Source: Nocardioides thalensis (GTDB lineage Bacteria; Actinomycetota; Actinomycetes; Propionibacteriales; Nocardioidaceae). From it: a stretch of DNA of 64,000 nucleotides. How positions within the stretch are numbered: the first letter of the stretch is position 1; the number at the start of each line of letters is the position of its first letter. This document shows positions 52,945 to 60,476 of the stretch, piece by piece. A model generated the notes under the pieces. The model ran no database searches. It saw nothing but the letters and a program-made list of their open reading frames with translations, and was not told the DNA's origin. The position numbers were made by a program, and so were the translations under genes. The DNA is taken from assembly GCF_013410655.1 (NCBI RefSeq), contig NZ_JACCFP010000001.1, positions 2,503,501 to 2,567,500 of the forward strand, given 5' to 3'.

Positions 52945-55089
52945 ATGGCACACGACCGGACCGCCGTACAAGCAATCCTCGACAAGGCACTGGCGGAGGG
53001 GCGCACCAGCCTCAGCGCCCCGGAGGCCAAGCAGGTGGCGGACGCGTACGGCATCCCGACCCCGGGCGAGGCACTCGCCACCTCGGCCGAGGAAGCCGCG
53101 AAGCTCAGCGCAGGCATCGGGTACCCGGTCGTGCTGAAGATCGTCTCCCCCGACATCCTGCACAAGACCGACGCGGGCGGCGTCGTGGTCGGCGTCGAGA
53201 GCGACGAGGCGGCGCGCTCGGCGTACGACGAGATCATCGCGAACGCCAAGGCCTACAAGTCCGACGCCGACATCACCGGCGTCCAGGTCCAGCAGATGCT
53301 GGTGAACGGCCCCGACGTCCAGGAGGTCATCGTCGGCGCCGTCACCGACCCCGCCTTCGGGAAGATCGTCGCGTTCGGCCTGGGCGGCGTCCTCGTCGAG
53401 GTGCTCAAGGACGTGACGTTCCGGCTCGCGCCGACGTCGCCGGAGGACGCCAGGTCGATGGTCGACGGCATCGGCGCGGCGGCCGTCCTCGACGGCGTGC
53501 GCGGAGCGGCGCCGGTCGACAAGGACGCTCTCGCGGCCGTGATCTCGGGACTCTCGGACCTGGTGACCGACTTCCCGGAGCTCTCGGAGGTCGACCTCAA
53601 CCCGGTGCTCGCGGGCCCCGATGGCGCGACGGCGGTCGACGTGCGGATCATCATCGACCCGGAGGGCGCCGAGGAGCCCGAGCGGTTCTCCCAGGAGGAG
53701 ATCCTCGCGTCGATGAACCGGATCATGAAGCCGAAGGCGATCGCCGTGATCGGTGCCTCCAACGAGGAGGGCAAGATCGGCAACTCGGTGATGAAGAACC
53801 TCATCAACGGCGGCTACCAGGGCACGATCTTCCCGATCAACCCCAAGTCGGACACGGTCCTGGACCTGCCTGCTTACAAGGCGATCACCGACGTCCCGGA
53901 CGACGTCGACGTCGCGGTGTTCGCGGTGCCCGCCAAGTTCGTCGCCGGCGCGCTCGAGCAGTGCGGTGAGAAGGGTGTCGCGGGCGCGATCCTGATCCCC
54001 TCCGGCTTCGCCGAGACCGGTGAGCAGGAGCTCCAGGACGAGGTCGTGGCGGTGGCCCGCAAGCACGGCGTGCGGATCCTCGGGCCGAACATCTACGGCT
54101 ACTACTACACGCCCGAGAACCTCTGCGCGACGTTCTGCACGCCTTACGACGTCAAGGGCAGCGTGGCGCTGTCGTCGCAGAGCGGCGGCATCGGTATGGC
54201 GATCCTGGGCTTCAGCCGCTCCTCGAAGATGGGCGTCTCCTCCATTGTCGGCGTCGGCAACAAGGCCGACATCGACGAGGACGACCTGCTCACGTTCTTC
54301 GAGTCCGACGACAACACGCAGCTGATCGCGATGCACCTGGAGGACCTCAAGGACGGGCGCTCGTTCGCCGAGGTCGCCTCCCGGGTGTCGAAGAAGAAGC
54401 CGGTCGTCGTGCTCAAGGCGGGTCGCACCGACATGGGCGCCCGGGCGGCGAGCTCGCACACGGGCGCGCTGGCGGGCAACGACAAGGTCTACGACGACAT
54501 CCTCAAGCAGTCCGGCGTGATCCGGGCCCCCGGCCTCAACCACATGCTCGAGTTCGCCCGCGGCGTCCCGAAGCTGCCCACGCCCAAGGGTGAGAACGTC
54601 CTGATCATCACCGGCGCCGGCGGCTCGGGCGTGCTCCTCTCCGACGCGGTCGTCGACAACGGCATGACCTTGATGGACATGCCGGACGACCTCGCGGCGG
54701 CGTTCGACGAGTACATCCCGCCGTTCGGTGCCTCGGGGAACCCGGTCGACATCACCGGCGGCGAGCCGCCCTCGACCTACCGGAACACGATCGCCCTCGG
54801 GCTCGAGGACGACCGGATCCACTCGCTGATCCTGGGCTACTGGCACACGATCGTCACGCCGCCGATGGTGTTCGCCAAGCTCGTCACCGAGGTGGTCGAG
54901 GAGTATCGCGCGAAGGGCATCGAGAAGCCCGTGGTCGCGTCGCTCTCCGGCGACGTCGAGGTCGAGGAGGCCAGCGCCTACCTCTACGAGCACGGGATCG
55001 TCGCCTACCCGTACACCACCGAGCTGCCGGTCGACGTCCTCGGGGCGAAGTACCGCTGGGCCCGGAACGCCGGACCGCTCGGCGGCTGA
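52945..55089 (+). CDS. ADP-forming acyl-CoA ligase, ATP-grasp domain first
   Basis: A 714-residue NDP-forming acyl-CoA synthetase. Residues about 5-230 are the ATP-grasp part (GYPVVLKIVSPDILHKTDAGG); residues 245-380 a CoA-binding domain (KAIAVIGASNEEGKIGNSVM); residues 385-700 the ligase domains with the phospho-His candidate His505 in SHTGALAG. It makes an acyl-CoA from acid, CoA and ATP, or the reverse. Beside frc it may charge oxalate or formate, giving the CoA that starts the cycle, but the substrate is unproven. ATG 52945 preceded by AGGAGC. Confidence 0.85.
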   Translation: MAHDRTAVQAILDKALAEGRTSLSAPEAKQVADAYGIPTPGEALATSAEEAAKLSAGIGYPVVLKIVSPDILHKTDAGGVVVGVESDEAARSAYDEIIANAKAYKSDADITGVQVQQMLVNGPDVQEVIVGAVTDPAFGKIVAFGLGGVLVEVLKDVTFRLAPTSPEDARSMVDGIGAAAVLDGVRGAAPVDKDALAAVISGLSDLVTDFPELSEVDLNPVLAGPDGATAVDVRIIIDPEGAEEPERFSQEEILASMNRIMKPKAIAVIGASNEEGKIGNSVMKNLINGGYQGTIFPINPKSDTVLDLPAYKAITDVPDDVDVAVFAVPAKFVAGALEQCGEKGVAGAILIPSGFAETGEQELQDEVVAVARKHGVRILGPNIYGYYYTPENLCATFCTPYDVKGSVALSSQSGGIGMAILGFSRSSKMGVSSIVGVGNKADIDEDDLLTFFESDDNTQLIAMHLEDLKDGRSFAEVASRVSKKKPVVVLKAGRTDMGARAASSHTGALAGNDKVYDDILKQSGVIRAPGLNHMLEFARGVPKLPTPKGENVLIITGAGGSGVLLSDAVVDNGMTLMDMPDDLAAAFDEYIPPFGASGNPVDITGGEPPSTYRNTIALGLEDDRIHSLILGYWHTIVTPPMVFAKLVTEVVEEYRAKGIEKPVVASLSGDVEVEEASAYLYEHGIVAYPYTTELPVDVLGAKYRWARNAGPLGG

Positions 55090-55233
55090 GACGCATCGGT
55101 GGCCGCCCGCCACCAGGCGCGGCGGCCCCAGAAGGAAACAACGCTCGACGACACCCCGAGAGGAGCGGAGCACAGCAGTTCAATCTCTGTCGGCATGCTG
55201 TTCGCTGACGTCGATCAAAGGGAGGCCATCGCC

Positions 55234-56751
55234 TTGGACGTCTCAGGTACTACATCCGGGGTTCCGGAAAAACCTCGCACAACTCAAGAACGTGCATCGG
55301 AGGAGAAGGTGTGGGAGGCCGGTGGGCTCGATCCGATGCCCATCCGCAAGCTGCCCGAAGCGCCGCCCTCGGTGCACATCCTCGGACCCACCGTGTTCCT
55401 GCTCGCGCTGGGCGTGGGCATGGGCGAGTCCTTCATGTGGCCCCGGCTGGTCGTCGTCTTCGGACCCGAGATCCGATGGCTCTTCCTGATCGGCGTCACG
55501 CTCCAGGCCGTCGTCATGCTCGAGATGTCCCGCTACGCCATGGCCACCGGCGAGAGCATCTTCACGGGCGCGGCACGGGTGTTCAAACCACTGATGTGGT
55601 TCTTCTTCCTGACGGCGATCGGCGTCTACATCTGGCCCGGCCACATGTCGGCCGGCGCCGGGGCCTTCGAGGAGCTGACCGGAGTCCCCTGGCAGGTCAC
55701 CGGCACCATCGCGCTGGTCGCGGTCGCGGTCGTCTTCACGTTGGCCCGGGTCATCTACGACCTGCTGGAGAAGGTGCTCGGCGTGCTCATCGGCTGCCTG
55801 GTCATCGGCACCGCCGTGATCGCCTCGATGGTCGGCAGCCTGGACGCCCTCGGCGACACGATCCTCGGGATGTTCCACTTCGGCTACTTCCCCGACGAGA
55901 TCCAGACCGCGGCGTGGTTCCCCGTCGTCGTCGGTTCCATCGCGTTCGCCGGCCCCTCGGGCATGCAGCAGATGTGGTACACGCTCCACCTGCGGGAGAG
56001 CGGTGCGGCGATGGGCGCCCACATCCCGAAGCTGACCGGGCTGGCCCACACCAAAGACGTCGACATCGCGGCGATGCCCGAGCGTGGGTTCATGTTCGAC
56101 ACCGAGGACCCGGCGGAGATGGAGAAGTGGAAGGGCTGGCGCAAGTGGGTCACCTTCGACGCGTTCGCCCTCTTCTGGGGCGTCACGATGCTCGTCACCA
56201 TCTCGTTCACGGTGATGGCGATGGCGGCCGCGGAAGAGAGCGCGGCCGTGCGGGAGCGGCTCCTCGCCGGTGACCGCGACGCGGCACTGCCCGCGATGGC
56301 CGATGCGTTCTCGTCCGCCGGCTGGGCGGGCCTCGGGAGCGTCTTCCTCGGGTTCATCTCGCTGATCGGCCTCAACGCTACGCTGGGCCTGTTCGACTCG
56401 TTCTCCCGCGGCCAGGCCGACATGGTGTTCAACAACGTGAAGGGCGCCAAGAAGATCGGCATGGCGAGGCTCTACGGCGCGTTCCTCTGGGGCGTCGTGA
56501 TCTTCGGGATCATCATCGTCAACTGGGGACCGGCCGACGGCCCGACCGCGGTCCTCGACATCCTGGCGTTCCTGTCGACGTTCGCCATGGGCGCCTACTG
56601 CGTGACCCTGCTGCTGGTGAACAACCGGATCCTGCCGAAGAAGATCCGACCGGGCATCGTCCCCAACGTGGTCATCGGCCTCGGAGCGCTGTTCTACCTC
56701 GGCATGCTCTTCTACAGCATGATCAAGTTCGGCGTCACGGACATGGGCTGA
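55234..56751 (+). CDS. Nramp-family-like divalent metal transporter
   Basis: A 505-residue membrane protein with about 11 hydrophobic segments after a 45-residue charged N-terminus. The segment ILGPTVFLLALGVGMGESF matches the first helix of Nramp-like proteins, though the classical DPG metal motif is not evident, so substrate is uncertain (metal, or another solute). TTG 55234 was chosen because AAAGGGAGG lies eight bases upstream; ATG 55195 has no ribosome site. Third gene of the frc operon; oxalate binds divalent metals, so metal supply would make sense. Confidence 0.7.
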   Translation: MDVSGTTSGVPEKPRTTQERASEEKVWEAGGLDPMPIRKLPEAPPSVHILGPTVFLLALGVGMGESFMWPRLVVVFGPEIRWLFLIGVTLQAVVMLEMSRYAMATGESIFTGAARVFKPLMWFFFLTAIGVYIWPGHMSAGAGAFEELTGVPWQVTGTIALVAVAVVFTLARVIYDLLEKVLGVLIGCLVIGTAVIASMVGSLDALGDTILGMFHFGYFPDEIQTAAWFPVVVGSIAFAGPSGMQQMWYTLHLRESGAAMGAHIPKLTGLAHTKDVDIAAMPERGFMFDTEDPAEMEKWKGWRKWVTFDAFALFWGVTMLVTISFTVMAMAAAEESAAVRERLLAGDRDAALPAMADAFSSAGWAGLGSVFLGFISLIGLNATLGLFDSFSRGQADMVFNNVKGAKKIGMARLYGAFLWGVVIFGIIIVNWGPADGPTAVLDILAFLSTFAMGAYCVTLLLVNNRILPKKIRPGIVPNVVIGLGALFYLGMLFYSMIKFGVTDMG

Positions 56752-56761
56752 TCGGACCGCC

Positions 56762-57325
56762 ATGACAACCGTGACCAAGTCGCGGCTCGCCGACCTCGGG
56801 GAGCTGATGCTCCCCGGGGCCGGCATCGGCGCCGCAGCCGGCCTGTTCGCAGGCATCATCACGATGATCGCGGGCCTCGGCTGGGGCCTCGCCCTCGTCA
56901 ACGTCATCGCGCTCGCGGTGCCGATGGCGCTCTTCGGCGGCGGGTACACGATCCTGTGCGCACGGGGAGTCGTCCCGGTCGGGGTGTTCGCCCCGGCCGC
57001 CCTGTACTGGTTGATCGCCTATCCCGTCAGCCGACTCGTCCAGGAGGGCTCGGCCTCGGTGTACCTCACCGGCGGGCCGGGACTGTCGACCGACGTCGTG
57101 TCGTTCGCCCTCTACAACGCCCTGCTGGCCCCGGGTCTCGCCTTCGGGTTCATCTGGCTGCACGAGCGGGTCGCACCGCTGTGGCTGTTGCGGATCCGCG
57201 ACCACAACCCGCTGGCGGCCGGCCTCGCCGAGGCCTACCTCGCCTACGCGTCGCGCGCTTACCAGCAGAAGGTCCGCGAGGACGCGCGGAAGAAGGCCCG
57301 GCGCGCCAAGCGCGCGCACGCCTGA
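56762..57325 (+). CDS. Four-TM hypothetical membrane protein
   Basis: A 187-residue protein with four hydrophobic segments (about residues 18-40, 42-65, 70-88 and 113-132) and a long, basic C-terminal helix (AYQQKVREDARKKARRAKRAHA) likely in the cytoplasm. I do not recognise a family. ATG ten bases after the Nramp-like gene and 33 before the TerC-like gene, so it belongs to the frc operon and may work with either transporter. Confidence 0.65.
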   Translation: MTTVTKSRLADLGELMLPGAGIGAAAGLFAGIITMIAGLGWGLALVNVIALAVPMALFGGGYTILCARGVVPVGVFAPAALYWLIAYPVSRLVQEGSASVYLTGGPGLSTDVVSFALYNALLAPGLAFGFIWLHERVAPLWLLRIRDHNPLAAGLAEAYLAYASRAYQQKVREDARKKARRAKRAHA

Positions 57326-57358
57326 CCACGGACCGACGAGGAAGAAGGAGAACACGCA

Positions 57359-58345
57359 GTGGACGTATCGATGTCGGTGTGGGCGATCACGCTGGTCGTG
57401 ACGATCGGCGTGCTGGCGCTCGACTTCTTCATCGTGGCGCGCAACCCGCACGAGCCGTCCCTGCGTGAGGCCACGATGTGGGTGACGTTCTACGTCGCCC
57501 TGGCCGTGACGTTCGGCATCGGCGTGACCGTGACGGCAGGGGGACAGCGGGGTGGCGAGTTCTTCGCCGGCTGGTTGACCGAGTACTCGCTGTCGGTCGA
57601 CAACCTGTTCGTCTTCCTGCTGATCATGGCGAACTTCGCCGTGCCGCGCGCCTACCAGCAGAAGGTACTGCTCATCGGCATCGGCCTGTCGCTCGTGCTG
57701 CGCGGCATCTTCATCGCGCTGGGTGCGGAGGCCATCGAGCGCTTCGACTGGGTGTTCTTCATCTTCGGCGCGTTCCTCGTCTTCACGGCGTGGAAGCTCG
57801 CAACGGCCGAGGACGACGCGGAGGACGAGTTCAAGGCCAACCGCGTCCTCAAGGCGGCCAACCGTTTGCTGCCGACGACCGACGAGTACCGCGGCGCGGC
57901 CCTGCTGACGCGGATCGACGGCAAGCGGTTCGTGACGCCGATGCTGATCGTGATGATCGCCATCGGCACGACCGACCTGATCTTCGCGCTGGACTCGATC
58001 CCCGCCATCTTCGGACTCACCCAGGAGCCCTACATCGTCTTCACGGCCAATGTGTTCGCCCTAATGGGGCTCCGACAGCTGTACTTCCTGATCGGCGGCC
58101 TGCTGGACCGCCTGGTGTACCTGTCCTACGGACTGGCCGTGGTGCTGGGGTTCATCGGCGTCAAGCTGATCCTCGAGGCGGCGCACCACCACGGTGCGGA
58201 CTGGGCCCCGGAGATCCCGATCCTCGTCTCACTCGGAGTCATCGTCGTGACGCTAGGCGTGACGACCATCCTGAGCCTACTGAAGTCCGCACGGACGCCG
58301 TTGTCCGAGCGGACCCCGGTGGGAGTGGAGGCCGAGGTGGACTAA
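57359..58345 (+). CDS. TerC/Alx-family integral membrane protein
   Basis: A 328-residue TerC-family protein with about nine membrane segments. Conserved acidic motifs SLSVDNLFVFLLIM and TDLIFALDSIPAIFG, the family signatures, are intact. TerC/Alx proteins export manganese or otherwise handle metals. GTG 57359 has AAGGAG eight bases upstream. Last gene of the frc operon. It ends five bases before a convergent small gene. Confidence 0.88.
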   Translation: MDVSMSVWAITLVVTIGVLALDFFIVARNPHEPSLREATMWVTFYVALAVTFGIGVTVTAGGQRGGEFFAGWLTEYSLSVDNLFVFLLIMANFAVPRAYQQKVLLIGIGLSLVLRGIFIALGAEAIERFDWVFFIFGAFLVFTAWKLATAEDDAEDEFKANRVLKAANRLLPTTDEYRGAALLTRIDGKRFVTPMLIVMIAIGTTDLIFALDSIPAIFGLTQEPYIVFTANVFALMGLRQLYFLIGGLLDRLVYLSYGLAVVLGFIGVKLILEAAHHHGADWAPEIPILVSLGVIVVTLGVTTILSLLKSARTPLSERTPVGVEAEVD

Positions 58346-58349
58346 GGGC

Positions 58350-58484
58350 TCAGTGGTCGTCGGCGGACTCGAAGTCCGCGTCCTTCAGCAGCTCGTCGAG
58401 CTCACGGTCGAGGTCCTGCTCCGGGGCTGTCTCGCGGAAGTTCGGACGGGCGGCAAGGGCACCGAATCGACTGGTGAAGATCAT
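58350..58484 (-). CDS. 44-residue small protein with its own motif-bearing promoter
   Basis: The frame starts at ATG 58484 with GAAGGAG seven bases upstream and encodes 44 residues, beginning MIFTSRFGALAARPNF and ending in a strongly acidic tail (DRELDELLKDADFESADDH). It is soluble and helical by composition. No family recognised. A copy of the locus GntR-type motif lies at 58542-58554, 58 bases upstream, so it looks like a member of the oxalate regulon rather than a chance frame. Confidence 0.6.
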   Translation of the reverse strand: MIFTSRFGALAARPNFRETAPEQDLDRELDELLKDADFESADDH

Positions 58485-58541
58485 GGTTCAACTCCTTCTT
58501 CTCGGGGGCTGGGCCGACTGGCGCCTGCCCGTTTGACTACT

Positions 58542-58554
58542 GCATACAGTCTTC
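58542..58554. promoter_or_regulatory. GntR-type motif before the 44-residue gene
   Basis: GCATACAGTCTTC has the conserved left half (GCATACAG) of the locus motif and lies in the 173-base gap between the small gene and the 3' end of the GntR gene. Confidence 0.55.
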
Positions 58555-58657
58555 CAGCGCACCGACGCAGAACCCAAACGTCGGGCACGTGATCCTGTTC
58601 ACAAACCGATCAGTACCCGATCAGGGCTGTTCGAACGGCCCCTCCCGAGGGAGGAGA

Positions 58658-59392
58658 TCAGTCCTCGGCAGAGCCCTCGCGCTGCTCGTGGTGCAGGTCG
58701 CGGGTGCGCTCGGTGTGCTGGCGCATGAGGGTGGCCGCCCGGCGGGCGTTCTTCTCCTCGATCGCGGCGATGATCTCGGCGTGCTCGTCCCAGGCGTCCT
58801 TGCCCCGGGTCCGGGCGATCGGGGTGTAGTACCACCGCACCCGCCGGTCGACCGAGGCGATCATGTCGGCCAGGACGCCGTTGCCCGACATGGAGACGAC
58901 GTAGGCGTGGAGGTCGGCGTTCGCCGACACCATCGCCTCCTGGTCGTCGGCCGCGACGGCCTCCTCCCCCACGGCGAGCAGGGCCCGCAGCTGCGCGACC
59001 TGCTCCGGAGTGGAGTGCTTCGCGGCGAGGCGCGCGGACTCCGACTCGAGGAGCGTGCGGACCGCGAGGAGCTGGTCGGCCTCCTCGTCGGTCGGGACGT
59101 GCACGAACGCGCCGTGGGCCGGGCGCAGGTCGACCCAGCCCTCGGTCTGCAGCCGCTGCAACGCCTCGCGGACCGGCTGGCGGCTGACACCGAGGTGGAG
59201 GGCCAGCTCGTTCTCGACGAGGTGCTCCCCCGGCTTGAGCTCGCGGGTGATGATCATCTCCGCGATGGCGTCGTAGACGCGCTCGCGAAGCGGGGTGGGC
59301 CGCTCCAACGGCGGCCGGGCGGCGCGGGTCGGAGCCGCCGCCTTGCGCAGGCCGGCCCCTCGCGCGGTCGTGCCTACTTGCTGCTCGCTCAT
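58658..59392 (-). CDS. GntR-family regulator, FCD (FadR) subgroup; probable oxalate-locus regulator
   Basis: A 244-residue regulator. Residues about 35-100 are the winged helix (LVENELALHLGVSRQPVREAL), residues 110-235 an FCD domain with metal-type Asp/His positions (DLHAYV, DEHAEII, QHTERT). FCD regulators bind small carboxylates and recognise roughly TATAC-centred palindromes. Eight copies of such a motif lie in front of the oxalate genes and of this gene (59452), so it is the best candidate for their regulator. Effector could be oxalate, glyoxylate or a CoA ester (inference). Confidence 0.88.
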   Translation of the reverse strand: MSEQQVGTTARGAGLRKAAAPTRAARPPLERPTPLRERVYDAIAEMIITRELKPGEHLVENELALHLGVSRQPVREALQRLQTEGWVDLRPAHGAFVHVPTDEEADQLLAVRTLLESESARLAAKHSTPEQVAQLRALLAVGEEAVAADDQEAMVSANADLHAYVVSMSGNGVLADMIASVDRRVRWYYTPIARTRGKDAWDEHAEIIAAIEEKNARRAATLMRQHTERTRDLHHEQREGSAED

Positions 59393-59449
59393 GCCCTACC
59401 CCCACGCTGTGATGACGATTCTCCGGCGGGCAGTCCTCGCCGGAGTTCT

Positions 59450-59464
59450 TAGTATACAGTCGTC
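59450..59464. promoter_or_regulatory. GntR-type motif overlapping a -10 box between gntR and the CBS gene
   Basis: GTATACAGTCGTC (59452-59464) overlaps a TAGTAT -10 box (59450-59455) whose transcript would begin almost at the ATG of the CBS gene (59468), suggesting a leaderless message. The same site is 60 bases upstream of the divergent GntR start, fitting autoregulation. Confidence 0.6.
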
Positions 59465-59467
59465 AAG

Positions 59468-59899
59468 ATGCAACGGGGCCGAACTGCGGCAGATCGGACG
59501 GTCCGCGGCGCGATGCTCCGCCACCCGACCGTGCACCGCGCCGACCTGACCGTCCGGGAGGCGCGGTCGGTCTTCGCCGCCGGCGCCAAGACCCGGGTGC
59601 TCCTCCTCGTCACCGGCGGCCGGCTGGTGAGCACGGTCGTGCGCGAGGACCTCGACCCCGGAGCGGACCCAGCGGCCGCCGCTGCGAACGCCGGGACGCT
59701 GACCGGCAGGTGCGTCGCAGCGGACGCCCTCCTCGAGGACACCTTCCAGGCGATGCTTCGCGAGGGGCAGCGTCGCCTCGCGGTCATCGAGCCCGACGGA
59801 ACGTTGCTCGGGCTCCTGTGCCTGAAGCAGAGCCGGTCCGGGTTCTGCACCGATGAGGGCGTGGCCGCGATGCGCGCCAGCCGCATGCGCGGCGCCTGA
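59468..59899 (+). CDS. CBS-domain protein
   Basis: A 143-residue protein with a CBS-pair pattern: MLRHPTVHRADLTVREARSVF in the first half and RLAVIEPDGTLLGLLCLKQS in the second. CBS pairs bind adenosine nucleotides such as AMP or SAM. No enzyme domain is attached. ATG 59468 has no ribosome-binding site but a -10 box 13 bases upstream, so a leaderless transcript is likely. Divergent from gntR under a shared motif. It may tune the oxalate enzymes to energy state; this is speculation. Confidence 0.75.
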   Translation: MQRGRTAADRTVRGAMLRHPTVHRADLTVREARSVFAAGAKTRVLLLVTGGRLVSTVVREDLDPGADPAAAAANAGTLTGRCVAADALLEDTFQAMLREGQRRLAVIEPDGTLLGLLCLKQSRSGFCTDEGVAAMRASRMRGA

Positions 59900-59912
59900 G
59901 CACCGTTCGACG

Positions 59913-60365
59913 TCAGCGACCGCTGGCCCGTACCGTCTCGACGAGCCGCGCCAGGCGCGGGTCGGCGGCCGCCTCATCGAGGGCCTCGCGCAGCGCTGCA
60001 TCGTGCGTCGGCCTCGCCTCGGAGAGGAGCTGGAGACCCGCAGCTGTCACGTCGGCGTAGATGCCACGCCGGTCGGTCGCGCAGAGGTAGCGGGACAGCA
60101 GGGCACGGTCCTCGAGCCGGGTGACGAGGCGTGTGGCCGCACTCTGGCTGAGCACGACCGCGTCGGCCACCTGATTCATCCGCAGGTGCCCACCCTCCCC
60201 CGCGTGCTGCCGGCTGAGCACCTCGAGCAGCGAGAACTCACGCGCGCTCAAGCCATGACCGGCCTGCAGTGCCCGCTCGACCCTCGCCTCGATCCGGTCG
60301 TGGAGCAGCGACAGCGCATACCAGCCGTCGACCAAGCCGATCGGACCCGCGTCCTTGACGGTCAT
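59913..60365 (-). CDS. MarR-family transcriptional regulator
   Basis: A 150-residue MarR winged-helix protein: GHGLSAREFSLLEVLSRQ, MNQVADAVVLSQSAATRLVTRLEDRALL as recognition helix and wing, and a C-terminal dimer helix. ATG 60365 has AGGAG five bases upstream; two in-frame GTG codons precede it. Divergent from the MFS pump at 60477, which it probably represses through the inverted repeat between them. Converges with the CBS gene 14 bases away. Confidence 0.85.
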   Translation of the reverse strand: MTVKDAGPIGLVDGWYALSLLHDRIEARVERALQAGHGLSAREFSLLEVLSRQHAGEGGHLRMNQVADAVVLSQSAATRLVTRLEDRALLSRYLCATDRRGIYADVTAAGLQLLSEARPTHDAALREALDEAAADPRLARLVETVRASGR

Positions 60366-60439
60366 CACCACTCCTGTCGCCGAGGCCTCCGCCTCCGCCT
60401 CCGCAGGCAGTCTACCGCGCGGCCGCGGTTCTCACGCTT

Positions 60440-60462
60440 TTGCATTTTATGCGCGTGTGCAA
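60440..60462. promoter_or_regulatory. Inverted repeat TTGCA-N13-TGCAA (MarR operator candidate)
   Basis: TTGCA at 60440-60444 faces TGCAA at 60458-60462, with an inner GCAT-TTT-ATGC palindrome at 60442-60452, 15 bases before the MFS start. Spacing and symmetry are typical for MarR operators in such divergent pairs. Confidence 0.5.
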
Positions 60463-60476
60463 CTACCGTCGCCTGC

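Noticed and set aside
55090..55233. Another GntR-type motif before the Nramp-like gene
   Set aside because: The closest string, around GGCATGCTG near 55192, keeps too few consensus positions; the gene is better seen as part of the frc operon.
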